Assembly: GCA_026122225.1 (NCBI GenBank) | Contig: JANEZZ010001570.1 | Location: 1,674,001 to 1,738,000 of the forward strand | Direction of reading: 5' to 3' | Length of the DNA stretch: 64,000 nt | Source: Heloderma charlesbogerti | Lineage: Eukaryota > Chordata > Lepidosauria > Squamata > Helodermatidae | Shown: positions 44,302 to 54,715 of the stretch, piece after piece | Layout of the letters: every line of letters starts with the position of its first letter | How positions within the stretch are numbered: position 1 is the first letter of the stretch | Translations under genes and position numbers: made by a program | Notes under the pieces: model-generated | What the model saw: the letters and a program-made list of their open reading frames with translations, nothing else | The model's database searches: none | What the model was told of the DNA's origin: nothing

Positions 44302-46838
44302 AATTCCTAGGCTACCACATAACTAGAGGGACTCGGAGCCTAGGGCAAGAAAGAGTTGAAGTCATCCGTGACACTCCTGTCCCTAAGTCCCCCCGCGAAT
44401 TGAGGGCCTACCTGGGGCTGACCGGATTCTGCCGACTATGGATAGCAAACTATGGGGAGACAGCATGGCCGCTGTATGAGGCGCTGCAGAAAGATAGACT
44501 GGATAAATGGAAATGGACTAAGGAAATGAATAAGTCTTTTCTCAGTCTTAAAGCTGCTCTTGTGTCACCACCTGCTCTAGCCATACCAAATCCCAGCCGG
44601 CCATTTAGACTTTATGTGCATGAAAATAAGGGCATAGCTTCGGGAGTGCTTTGCCAGCGAAAAGGGCCCTCTTGGAGACCAGTGGGATATTACTCCAAGG
44701 TCCTAGATGTCGTAGCACGAGGGTGGCCAAGTTGCCTGAGGGCAGTAGCAGCGACGGCTCTGATTTGCGTTGAAGCGGAGAAAATTACAATGGGAGGACC
44801 CATTGAAGTTTGGGTGCCGCATGGAGTGCCACAAATTTTGGGATCAGGAGGAGGAAGCAAATTTCTCAACCCAGCCCGGCATTCCCGATATGAAATAGGT
44901 TTACTAACAAACGAAAACCTCACTTTTAAGGCTTGCTCCAGCTTTAATATCGCCACACTACTGCCAACATTACTGGACACAAACGGATCAGGACTCCCAG
45001 ATCATGACTGCCTTGAAGTATTAGACCTAGACACCAAAGGCCGACCGGACCTTGAGGATGAACCAATAGAGGGAGCCAGAGATCTGTTTGTAGATGGATC
45101 TAGCTATATGCTGGATGGAAGGCGCTACACAGGCGCGGCTGTCGTTACTCTAGAGGAGAGTGTGCGTGAGGAAAGGCTGCCTCCTCATTTTTCCGCCCAA
45201 TCTGCTGAACTGGTAGCCCTGACAAGAGCCCTGCAAGCCAGCAAGGGAAAGCGAGTAAACATTTATACCGATAGCAAAAATGCCTTCGCCGTTGTGCATG
45301 CTCATGGGCAACTGTGGAAAGAGAGGGGATTCCTTACAGCAAACGGATCTCCAGTGGCTAATGGCGGCCTAATAGTGGATCTTCTGGATGCCCTCCAGCT
45401 ACCCTCACAAGTAGCTGTTGTCCACGTCCGAGCCCATGGGAAAGAAAAAGAGGAAAAATGGAGACAGGGAAACCAGAAGGCAGATGAGGCCGCAAAAAGA
45501 GCAGCCAGAGAGGGAATCCAAGGAACATTCCTCATTCTACCCAAAAGAAAAGAGCGCCCCACATACTCCCCTGCTGAGTTACGGATGGCACAAGAACACG
45601 GAATAAGTCCCTGCGATGACGGATGGATCCAGATGACAGATGGAAGACTGCTTCTTCCGCAGACCCTGCAGAGGGTTGTTCTAGAGCAAGTTCACCATTC
45701 TCTTGGACACCCTGGAGCATCAGCCATGATCGACTATTGCAAGAGGCTGTTTGTCTCCCCTGGCTTAACTGTATGCGCCCACCGACTAGCCGCAACCTGT
45801 GAAGTCTGCCAGAAAACCAACCCTCCCAGGGCACCCCCTCCTCCAAAAGGAGGGCGACCATGGGCCTACTATCCTTTCCAGAGGGCGCAGATTGATTTTG
45901 CTGAGATGCCACCATGTAGGGGTTACAGGTATTTGCTTGTAATAGTATGTCAAATGACAGGGTGGGTAGAGGCGTTTCCATGTAGGAACTGCCAAGCTAA
46001 AACTGTTGTTGCTAAATTGTTACAGGAGGTGGTGCCCCGGTTCTCCCTGCCCGAAGTTATAGAGTCTGATCAGGGCTCACATTTCACCTCAGTTATTACA
46101 CGGGGGCTAGCACAAGCTCTGGGAGTAGAGTGGCATTTACATTGCCCCTGGAGGCCCCAGGCAAGTGGACAGGTTGAAAGAATCAATCGGAGCCTCAAGG
46201 AGACTTTAACCAAACTCCAACGAGGGGTGAAGCTCACTTGGGTTGAGGCTCTGCCAATAGCTTTAACGAAGCTTCGAAGGATGCCAAGAAAGGACATAAA
46301 ATTGTCCCCCTTTGAACTGATGTTTGGGTTCCCGCCTCGGGTACACTGCGGAAGGAGGGAGGAAGTCAAGTGGGAGGTGGGTGATCAGATGCTAAGGGAT
46401 CAGTTGACTTCTCTACAGTCTGTTCTTTCACAGCTACGAGCTTATTCCGTTCCGTTTCAGAGACTGCCGTTAGATGCACCTATCCATCTCTTCCAGACGG
46501 GAGACGAGGTGTTGCTGAAAAAGTGGAATAAAGAAGCCTTAAAGGAAGGGTGGGAGGGGCCTTATTTGGTGGGACCAACCAGCCACTCATGTGTAAAGCT
46601 TGTGGGTTCTAGTAAATGGACACATTGCAGCCGGATAAAGCCATTTAAGCGACCCTCGCTTCCTTCTGTCACTTGGAAAGAACAGGAGGACACAGGCAAC
46701 GGTCCTTTGCTCCCTGGCACCCCTCTGGAAGCTGCCAAGGACACAGGCGAAGAAGCCATCCAGGAGCCACAATCGCCTGTAATATACAAGTCACAACATC
46801 TGGGAAAAGCTCGGGTTCGAATTACAAAAAACTTGTAA
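44208..46838 (+). pseudogene. pol: pol part 2: reverse transcriptase end, RNase H, integrase
   Basis: Continues pol in a different frame from about 44246. The thumb/connection part starts with KFLGYHITRG. RNase H has LFVDGSSYMLDGRR (about 45085), the glutamate in SAQSAELVALTRAL, and YTDSKNAF. Integrase has the HHCC zinc motif, with HHSLGHPG and CEVC (about 45690-45815), catalytic residues in AQIDFAEMP, ESDQGSHFTS and GQVERINRSLKE, and a GPYLVG C-terminal motif typical of gamma/epsilon types. It is an uninterrupted 876-codon frame, although its true beginning depends on the frame break upstream. TAA at 46836-46838 ends one base before the env ATG. Confidence 0.93.
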
Positions 46839-46839
46839 T

Positions 46840-48234
46840 ATGAAGCAAGTATTGTGGGTGGTGTTGGTAATGTTGGTTAAAGAAATATTAACGTGGATGG
46901 TGATACCTCAAGGACTTGGGCTTGACAGCTTTAAGATAAAACCCCGAAATGTCACACCAACACCCCTCAGACCACTTCTGGTACAGATCCCTGAGAAAGA
47001 GAGGCATCCCTGGAGAACCAGGTTAGGGATCCCAATAACAGAGGAAACTGATAATGTGTGGTTAGAGTGGATAAAGTATACAGCCAAGTCTTTAAATAAG
47101 TCTGACTGTTTTGTTTGTGCCACAGGGAGATCTGTAGCAAAGGTGCTGCCCTTTCCACTGGGATGGGACACTCCTTCCCTCCTCACCTGCGTGATCCGTT
47201 TGTTCCAACACCCTGATGCATGGGGGGAGGAGGAATGCCAAACCCTCAATAAATTATACCCCCCACTCAAATCAAAGGATCATGTCAGACCTTCCACAGT
47301 CTTCCTGCAAAGAAGAAACCATACCGGATGCATACACCGAAACCTTGCAGACACAGAGGGGCGTATAGGGAACCTGACGAGTAAAGTAAGATGTGTTAAT
47401 TCTACCCGCTTTAGGAATAATTCCCTTTCAATCCCACGAGCTGATCTCTGGTGGTATTGTGGTGGCCTAGAGTTGTATGAGGTATTGCCCTCCAATTGGT
47501 CCGGAGCTTGTGGGTTAGTTCAGTTGGCAGTCCCCTTTTCAATTGCATACCATCCAGCAGAGAAGACTGGCCAACCCCGGCAGAAACGATCAGTAACCCC
47601 TTTTGATGATCAAATATATATTGACTCCATAGGAGTACCAAGGGGAGTGCCAGATGAGTTCAAAGGAAGAAATCAAATTTCTGCAGGATTTGAATCTACC
47701 CTGTTTTGGTGGGTGACCATTAACAAAAATGTAGATTGGATCAATTACGTTTATTATAATCAACAGAGGTTTATAAACTATACTCGAGATGCTGTAAAAG
47801 GATTGGCTGAGCAGCTAGATGCCACCAGCCAAATGGCTTGGGAAAATCGGCGTGTTCTTGATATGATGTTAGCAGAAAAAGGAGGAGTTTGTGTCATGCT
47901 AGGTGGACGGTGTTGCACCTTCATCCCTAACAACACTGCCCCAGATGGCACAGTAACAAGGGCTTTGCAGGGTCTCACCGCCTTGTCTGAAGAATTAGCC
48001 GAGAATTCAGGGATTAACAACCCCGTGACTGACTGGTTGGAGAGATGGTTTGGAAAATGGAAACACCTAGCAGCCTCAATCCTTATTTCGCTTGTAGTGA
48101 TGATAGGAGTTTTAGTGTTATTTGGTTGTTGCATTATCCCCTGCGCTAGAGGCTTATCCCAGCGGTTAATTGAAACCGCTCTGTCAAAACAGATGCTCTT
48201 GCTTTATTGTGCTGATAAAGAAACTCCGTTTTAA
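46840..48234 (+). CDS. env: env, uninterrupted 464-codon frame
   Basis: Membrane fusion glycoprotein. It has a hydrophobic signal peptide (residues 1-20), a short surface subunit with CFVC (90-93, the CXXC disulphide-exchange motif), a furin-type RQKR (247-250), and a transmembrane subunit with CX6CC (C351, C358, C359), preceded by NRRVLDMMLAEKGG. The membrane anchor is about 410-433, followed by a tail of about 30 residues. Nine N-glycosylation sequons are visible. The residues after the cleavage site are not a classic hydrophobic fusion peptide, so fusion sequences may be internal. The surface subunit of 250 residues is much shorter than in typical mammalian gammaretroviruses. The frame has no lesion. 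Confidence 0.93.
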   Translation: MKQVLWVVLVMLVKEILTWMVIPQGLGLDSFKIKPRNVTPTPLRPLLVQIPEKERHPWRTRLGIPITEETDNVWLEWIKYTAKSLNKSDCFVCATGRSVAKVLPFPLGWDTPSLLTCVIRLFQHPDAWGEEECQTLNKLYPPLKSKDHVRPSTVFLQRRNHTGCIHRNLADTEGRIGNLTSKVRCVNSTRFRNNSLSIPRADLWWYCGGLELYEVLPSNWSGACGLVQLAVPFSIAYHPAEKTGQPRQKRSVTPFDDQIYIDSIGVPRGVPDEFKGRNQISAGFESTLFWWVTINKNVDWINYVYYNQQRFINYTRDAVKGLAEQLDATSQMAWENRRVLDMMLAEKGGVCVMLGGRCCTFIPNNTAPDGTVTRALQGLTALSEELAENSGINNPVTDWLERWFGKWKHLAASILISLVVMIGVLVLFGCCIIPCARGLSQRLIETALSKQMLLLYCADKETPF

Positions 48235-48260
48235 ATGCTTTAAGACGTGAATAAAGACTT

Positions 48261-48270
48261 AAAGGAGGGA
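48261..48270 (+). other. Polypurine tract
   Basis: AAAGGAGGGA, two bases before the 3' LTR; it is the plus-strand DNA primer site. Confidence 0.85.
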
Positions 48271-48272
48271 AT

Positions 48273-48635
48273 TGATAGAAAAAGGAGACTCCATAACCAT
48301 TGGCGTCTCAAGTTACGTAAGAGCCCGAGTGGCGGGAAAATATAGGCGGAGCAAAAAGGGAATCATACTGACGCGCTCATGACTAACGGCTTGGTAAGCT
48401 GATAGTGATTGTTTATTGGATATTAACTTAGTGAGCCGATGTACTAACTGTTTCATTGGTTACTGGTAAGAACAATAGAAGCGATATGATATAAAGGGCT
48501 TTTGCACACGTGTTTCGGGGTCCAGACTGCTCTGCACCCGTTTTGCAAAACATTCAATAAAATAGTGTTGGATCCACTGCTGCCTGCCTGGCATTCTTTT
48601 CTTCTAAACCGAAAGCAAGGACTTTTTATCTAACA
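48273..48635 (+). repeat. 3' LTR
   Basis: 363 bp, otherwise identical to the 5' LTR except for the three differences noted there. TATAAA is at 48490-48495 and AATAAA at 48556-48561. Followed by ATAG (48636-48639). Confidence 0.97.
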
Positions 48636-48639
48636 ATAG

Positions 48640-50280
48640 GATTTTCCAGAATTCTAAAAACTTGCCAAAGCAAACCCAACACATATCCCCACTACTGCCC
48701 AATCTTTCTCCATCTTGGGTGTCCCCTTCCCCTTTTATCACCCATTGATTGCCTGCAGGTGTGCTTGCTGCTACTTTACAGGCCTGGACAGATAGAGCAG
48801 GCCCTTTAATATGACTGATTATTTGCAAGACCTTGGTTTCCCCCTTCAAGCCCTCATTCATGTTTCTGTTCACCTCCTTCACTGGGTTATGGCTGGAAAG
48901 GTCTATACTGTTTTGCTGGTCATTTGTGGTTTTTTAGGAGCTTCTTAATGCAGAGTAGAGGGATGCACCTTTCTCAGATATTAGGTTTTTATATACATAT
49001 CGTGGCAAGAAAATAGTATTTAACTTGGTGTCTGTATGATGGGTGATCCTAAGACATGAAGTGAACAGCTAACTCCAGTAAATAAAATGAAGCCAACCAC
49101 ATTCAAATGTCCCACTTGGACAAATACTTACCCCAAATTGTCTAGCATTCTTTTGATTCTTTCCTTATAGCATGCTGGCTTAATGGCTTTCCCATTTGAC
49201 AAATTATTGTAATACACCACACCCCTGGATATGGGGGAGGGGGGTTAAAGGTCTATCTCAAGTTGTTTAGGGTGCAATCCTATTGATTTCACCTTTGATC
49301 ATCGAAAGCCTTAGAGCACAATCGTACAAATGTTTAGATGGTAAAAGTTCCTACAACTCCCAGCATTCCCCAGCCAAGGATTGTCTATCACCAATATGCC
49401 TTGTGGAACATCTACAGGAAAACATCCTAAGTAGGAACTTTTTATCTAATGAAAGAACAAAAAAGTTGTATAGCATATATATGGTGTGAGTGTGCGTGTG
49501 TGTGCAGATGTGTAGTAGTCAGAAAGATTACAGGCAACTGGACATGGTTGAAAGTTGATCCAAAGTTTGAAGGGCTTCAACACAGGAAATAAACGAACAC
49601 CATGGTGCATAATATCTGTCTTAAAATTAGGATTCCTTGCTTGCTACACTTGCTGAGTTAGTTTATTCATAGTCATGATCTCCCAAATTTTGTCAAACCA
49701 CTGCTGTTTAGTTGGTTGCTTTGGAGATTTCCAATTACATGCTATGCTATACATGACTTTGCAGCTATATTCAATTGCTTAAGAAAAGGGTTTAAGAACT
49801 TACTGGGCAGGTTAAGATCCTGTAATTACTGTCATCTAAATAAGCCACAGGATTTTTAGAGGTTAGAAAACAATGTTCATTTCCCAACATGATACAGATA
49901 CAATGTTATCACCCTGTAAACCTGGTCAGCTAGCACCTAGCATTAAATGCCAAAAGCTTTGGAGCTGCAGCAGATGATATTTTTTCCATCCCTTTTCTCA
50001 GCACTTCCTCCAAAAAAATTTAGCTGTTCACAGGACCAAACAGCAGCAAGGTTACTCTTCCTCCCAGTGTTCCAAAAATATTATGGTTCTTTTTAAAAGT
50101 AAGCACACCTATGCTGAAGCTGTTGTTCTGTGAACCAATCCCATGCACCTGGGGGCTGGGGCTGAATGTCACAACCCTGAGGACAGCGTCAATCATACGG
50201 GTATCTCCATGGCCCCAGTGTAAATCCTATGGGAAATAGTAATATAATATATTTCTTAACCATAATCTTCTCAAGCTTAC
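48640..50280. other. Non-coding stretch downstream of the retrovirus
   Basis: Only a fragment of the CAATCCTA MITE type (about 49268-49400, with CCTACAACTCCCAGCATTCC) and a short (GT)n run near 49490 are seen. No gene. Confidence 0.35.
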
Positions 50281-50938
50281 AATGGTTGTTGTTCATTCGT
50301 TCAGTCGTGTCCGACTCTTTGTGACCCCGTGGACCATAGCACGCCAGGCCTTCCTGTCCTCCGCTCTCTCCCAGAGTGTGCTCATGCTCAAGTCCATATT
50401 CAATGCATCGGTGATGCTATCTAGCCATCTCATCCTCTGCCGTCCCCTTCTCCTTTTGCCTTCAATCTTTCCCAGCATCAGGGTCTTTTCCAGGGAGTTT
50501 TCTCTTCGCATTAGGTGGCCAAAATATTGGAGCTTCAGCTTCAGTATCTGTCCTCCCAAGGAACACTCAGGGTTGATTTCATTTAGGATTGATGGATTTG
50601 ACCTCCTTGCAGTCCAGGGGACTCGTAAGAGTCTTCTCCAGCACCACAGTTTGAAAGCATCAATTCTTCGGCGCTCAGCCTTCCTTATTGTCCAGCTCAC
50701 GGAGCCATACGTTACTACTGGGAAAACCATAGCTTTGATTATACAAACCTTTGTCGGCAAGGTGATGTCTCTGCTTCTTACTATGCTGCCTAGGTTTGCC
50801 ATAGCTTTTCTCCCAAGGAGCAAGTGTCTTTTAATTTCATGGCTACAGTCTGTGGTGATCTTGGAGCCCAAGAAAATAAAATCTGTCACTACTTCCATTT
50901 CTTCCCCTTCTATATGCCAGGAAGTGATGGGGCCAGAT
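50281..50938 (-). mobile_element. BovB (RTE) LINE, 3' part, minus strand
   Basis: The tail TTGTTGTTCATTCG at 50285 is followed by the BovB signature GGACCATAGCACGCCAGGCC. The minus-strand frame 50898-50293 is open for 201 codons and reads FLGSKITTDCSHEIKRHLLL, IVRSRDITLPTKV, MVFPVVTYGSVSWT, LRVPWTARRSNPSIL and QRMRWLDSITDALNMD, the C-terminal third of the BovB ORF2 protein after the reverse transcriptase core. It is the best-preserved of the three copies here. On its 5' side it stops exactly at the hAT end at 50939. Confidence 0.94.
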
Positions 50939-52006
50939 TAGGGATGTCAGTGAATTCCGCCACAGATCTCGGTGAGGCCAAATGCCAGGGCATTCGGCCC
51001 CCTGAAATCCATGGCAGAACGAAGCCCCCCACCCCCCTGCCCCGCGAAATGGGCCCGGAACGGAGCACCTACCTGCTGCCATCCGCGCTGCATTGCGAAT
51101 GGCGACCGCGTCTGCGGCCGCCATTCACTTCTTCCATATAGCCGCATAAATATAAGTATTTATGTAGCCTATCACAGCAAAACTCAGGGAACGCAAATGG
51201 TGGTGGCTACGGCGGCCGCCATTTGTGTTCCCTTTATTTTTTGCCGTGATAGCCTACCTAAATATTTATGTAGGCTATTACGGCAAAAAAAAAAAAAAAA
51301 AAGGAATGCAAATGGCGTAGTGGCCACCATTTCCATTCCTTTTTTTTTTTTTTTGCCGTAATAGGCTACGTAAATATTTGTGTAACCTATCACGGCAAAA
51401 AAAAAAGGGGAATGCAAATGGCCGCCGCCATAGCCGCCACCATTTCCATTCGCTGTTTTGTGGGTTTTTTGCCGTGATAGGCTACGTAAATATTTACGTA
51501 CCCTATCATGGCAAAATACAGGGACGCAAATGGCGGCGGCTACAGCCGCCGCCATTTGTGTCCCTGAAGGCTGCCCAGCGGCCGGATGTCCAGCTGCATA
51601 AGTATTTATGTAGCCTATCACGGCAGGGGGAAAAAAAACCCAGGGAAGCAAACGGCGGTAGCCACCGCCATTTGCATACGCTGGGTTTTTTTCCCCCTGC
51701 CGTGATAGGCTACGTAAATACTTATGTAGCCTATCACAGCCTCCGCAGGGATGCAAATGGCATCCCTGCATTAGCCATTGTAGGCTACGTAAGTATTTAC
51801 ATAGCCTATCATGGCTATGAAGACGAAGTGAATGGCAGCCGCAAGACAGCTGCCATTTGCAAAGCAGTGAGGATGGGAGCAAGTAAGTGCTCTGTTTCGC
51901 ATGCCTTTTGTGGGTTGGGGGTGGTGGGGACTTCTTCCCGCGACAGATTTCGGGGGGCTGAATTCGGCCTCACCGAGATCCGTCGAGGAATTATCTGATA
52001 TCCCTA
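50939..52006. mobile_element. hAT palindromic element H, 1,068 bp
   Basis: The left end TAGGGATGTCAGTGAATTCC (50939) and right end GAATTATCTGATATCCCTA (52006) are inverted repeats for about 60 bp, both of type 1 (GGCCTCACCGAGATCCG on the right mirrors CAGATCTCGGTGAGGCC on the left). The core (51130-51830) is the longest palindrome array here. Outward donor-like motifs are at 51066-51075 (minus) and 51880-51888 (plus). Flanks GGCCAGAT and GTTGCCGT do not match, and BovB continues only on the left side. Confidence 0.88.
51130..51830. repeat. Alternating two-class palindrome array of hAT H
   Basis: Class 1 (GTGATAGGCTACGTAAAT...) at about 51135-51177, 51242-51286, 51355-51400, 51470-51514, 51592-51626, 51699-51741 and 51773-51816. 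Class 2 (ACGCAAATGGCGGC...GCCATTTGCGT) lies between them at about 51189-51232, 51302-51340, 51405-51450, 51519-51567, 51639-51688 and 51745-51769. Spacing of class 1 units is close to 110 bp over most of the array. Confidence 0.9.
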
Positions 52007-52261
52007 GTTGCCGTATTATCTGAACACAGCATGTAGTGTGGAGGGGCTTGCTTCTTACCTGACCTACAACCCATGACTTTCAGTAGGGGTTGTAGGGTGG
52101 GTACAAAGCCAGCCATGCTGTCTGCCAGGTTCAGATGATATTGTGGGTAATTATGCAAATGATGCTCACTGCGCAGCATGTGCTGTGGCAGGGGGAGAAG
52201 CCATGATGTCTTCTTTTACTAATGTAATCGTCTGAATACCCTCTATATGTTTACTAATTAT
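52007..52261. other. Unassigned sequence
   Basis: Contains diffuse inverted blocks (GAACACAGCATGTAGTG and GCATGTGCTGTGGCAGG), but I cannot name an element. Confidence 0.35.
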
Positions 52262-53240
52262 GCATGGTGTAGAGAAAGTGGATAGAGAGAAGTTTCTCCC
52301 TCTCGTAATACTAGAACTCAGGGTCATCCAGTGAAGTTGATGTCAGGGTTGGATCAGAGCCCATAGAGCCCCAAAACAGTTTGACTCTGAGGAAGTGATA
52401 GAAACCATGGGAGAGGAACCCATGCGCTGTTCAGAGGCACAGCCAGACGGACAGCCCCTCCCTGCTCACATTCCTGAAAGTGACAGTGACCCTGGCAGGG
52501 AGAGGAGGGACAACTGGAGCTTCTGGATGTGAGGTGCCGGCGCAGGGACAAGTGGGAGATGGCGGACACCGAGAGGAGGCGCTCAGCCCACTTGGCGCGA
52601 TGACAACAGCTATGCCCCGATGCCCCATGGAAAAAGGGTGGACTATCTCCTTCTAGCCCCTAAGTTCAGAGGCTTCCCACCCTTTCCCTCCAAATGGAGA
52701 CCAACTGATTCTCTAAGGCTAGATTCCCCTGGTAGGCTGCTCTCTTAAGTTTTCCTCTTAGGCTCAGGCAATTAGCATCTGCAAGCGCCATTAGGCTGAA
52801 TGGAAATAAAGCCTTGGAAAAGAGCCCTATCATCTGCATGTTGATTCTGGCTAGTTTAGGATTTCAGAAGGCAGCAAAGGCGCTCCTGACAGTTGAATGG
52901 TGAGAAATTTAGGTAGAGACAAAGGAAGTACACCTTCACAGCTAAACTATGGAATTTACTACAACAAGATGTGGTGATTGCCACCAACATGGACAGTTTT
53001 AAAAAGGGACTAGGCAAATTCATAGAGGGTAAGGTTATCAATGGCTCTGCCACATATGATGGCTAAACCTCCAGATTCAGAGGCAGTATGCTTCTGAGTG
53101 CCACTTGCTGAGGAGAAACCAGAGGAGAAACCTATTGCATTTATGTCCCTTTTGCAGGCTTCCCAGAGGCATCCGGCTTGCCACTATGGGAAACAGGATG
53201 CTGGACTAGCATGCTTTGGTTTGATCTGTCAGGGCTCCCC
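52262..53240 (+). mobile_element. CR1/L3-like LINE 3' end, split by a solo LTR
   Basis: The LINE parts are 52262-52340 (GCATGGTGTAGAGAAAGTGG) and 52897-53240 (GGTGATTGCCACCAACATGG, then CAGAGGCAGTATGCTTCTGA and GACTAGCATGCTTTGGTTTG). They match 24095-24720 in order. No coding frame survives. Confidence 0.75.
52341..52891 (+). repeat. Solo LTR, 551 bp
   Basis: TGTCAGGGTTGG at the start and GCTCCTGACA at the end, flanked by identical GTTGA (52336-52340, 52892-52896). The length equals the solo LTR at 8748-9298, and shared blocks include TTCAGAGGCACAGC and CAGACGGACAG. AATAAA is at about 52805. It is unrelated in sequence to the LTRs of the provirus at 40733-48635. Confidence 0.88.
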
Positions 53241-54230
53241 TTAAATATGTATGGCTCCAATGTCCCACCATTTCTGTATACTTCCCCCCACCCTAGTCAA
53301 TGTAATTATGGAAGTTCCTCTTTCCAGCACATATTGCTAGAGCCTTTAGAAAACAGCAGTGACAAGGAGGAGAGCTGTTACCTCTTCGGTCCTTTATATA
53401 GTATACTATGGTTTTTGTCAAGAACAGCAACAATAAGAAATTAAGAAACTTGTTGTTGTTGCTACTTTTAGTGCATTAGAAAGGGCTAATGAGCAGATTA
53501 CAATTGCATCTATGATTATACAAGCTTTCTACTCTTTTTGCTCCCTTTCACTTATTTGTACCCACATATAAAAGGAATACTTAAATTTGCTTTTCAAAAA
53601 ATCTCTCTGTACACAGTTGCAGTTCCACTGCCAATTAACTGCTCTCCTGCAAGGTCAAATTAACACCTCTCTGATTAATGTTTTACTTGACATTTATACT
53701 CCCAGGGGTGTGAATGAAGAAAAGGGGATAAATGGACTTAAGGGTGGTCCAGAAAACTGAAATCAAATGTACCAAGAGGAGCTTGGTGATAGTGGGAGAA
53801 ACAAGTGGCTTTTTAATGAGTGGGAACTGAACCTTAAGCAAAATGGTGGATTACTATTAATAGATCATATTCTCTTCAAGTCAACATTAAAATAAGAATA
53901 TTAAAGCTGCAGAAAACCCCATTATAAAGATGAATTATACACTATTAGAATGTCAAACCTGTATGAGCTGGGCATGACGGGATTTGTAGTCCAGCACTTC
54001 TGGAGGGCACCAAGGTGGGGAAGGTTGCACTACATCCTTCCTCAAATGCACTATGGGGTGAGATAGTCCTTGACAGGGGAGGATGCCGCTGCATGAAAGT
54101 GGCAGCAACAACTGTTTGAAGCATGCAAGAAAGGGAAAACATATTTACAAAGAAAGCCTCTGACTGTGCTATTGTCCTTGCAGTTAAAAAGTTTTAAAAC
54201 ATGTCCCTGCTCTAGAAAGTGGCCCCCAAA
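53241..54230. other. Non-coding stretch
   Basis: No recognised gene. A short fragment GGGATTTGTAGTCCAGCACTTCTG (about 53979) resembles a hAT MITE interior. Confidence 0.35.
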
Positions 54231-54433
54231 GTAATCAAAAGTTCTCCATTTAAGATGGGTGAGCATTTTGTTTCAGTTTGGGGTTGATAACAATTTACCA
54301 AAATTCACTAAGTTCTTCATATTTGGGGCAAAAAGAACTTAAGGTTTCAAAAAAGAAAATCAACTGTGGGAGAAACTGAAATGGATGGATTAGTCGATCT
54401 AGGCCCAGGGCTTTGAATGCTTAGGTCTTAAGG

Positions 54434-54560
54434 GCACAATCCTAGGCATGTTTAGACAGAGAAAAGGCCTACAACTCCCAGCATTCCCCAGCCAGCAAGG
54501 GGAATGCTGGGAGTTGTAGGCCTTTTCACTGTCTAAACACACCTAGGATTGTGCCCTCAA
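54434..54560. mobile_element. Hairpin MITE, GCACAATCCTAGG family
   Basis: The left arm starts GGGCACAATCCTAGGCATG, and the right arm ends CACACCTAGGATTGTGCCC. The arms are near-perfect over about 57 bp, meeting at CCAGCCAGCAAGGG. The arms include CCTACAACTCCCAGCATTCC and its inverse. The short loop and arm identity suggest a recent MITE or a recent gene-conversion event. Confidence 0.85.
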
Positions 54561-54715
54561 AGTCTGGGTTTCAGTCCTTGTGACCTGTGTACTCAACCTT
54601 GTTAATGCTTAATTAGGGTTACCACATCTTTTTTGTGACAGACTACATGGCAGGCAAGTTCAACATGTTCCTCTCCATGCTGGGAACAGCTGTACCTATT
54701 GAATTTGCCTGGTGC

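Larger units (their letters stand above)
40733..48635 (+). mobile_element. Endogenous retrovirus, gamma-type, nearly complete
   Basis: A 7.9-kb provirus with two LTRs, tRNA-His primer site, gag, pro-pol, env and polypurine tract. It is flanked by identical ATAG at 40729-40732 and 48636-48639, a 4-bp target duplication as in gammaretroviruses. The two LTRs differ by two substitutions and one A-run length change over about 364 bp, so the insertion is recent. Gamma features are a single CCHC zinc knuckle, a PPPY late motif, a GPY-type integrase C-terminus and a CX6CC transmembrane Env. Breaks are one internal stop in gag, pol out of frame with gag, and one frame break in reverse transcriptase. 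Env is open. Confidence 0.96.

Noticed and set aside
45532..45981. Minus-strand frames opposite pol and env
   Set aside because: Shadow frames of the retroviral genes.
51130..51830. CRISPR-like regular spacing of palindromic repeats
   Set aside because: The units are eukaryotic transposon palindromes with related, not unique, intervals. No cas genes and no bacterial context are present.
51184..51998. Frames of about 200 codons rich in VIGYVNIYVAYH repeats on both strands
   Set aside because: They are palindromic units read as protein. Similar peptides on both strands are expected from inverted repeats and show no coding selection.
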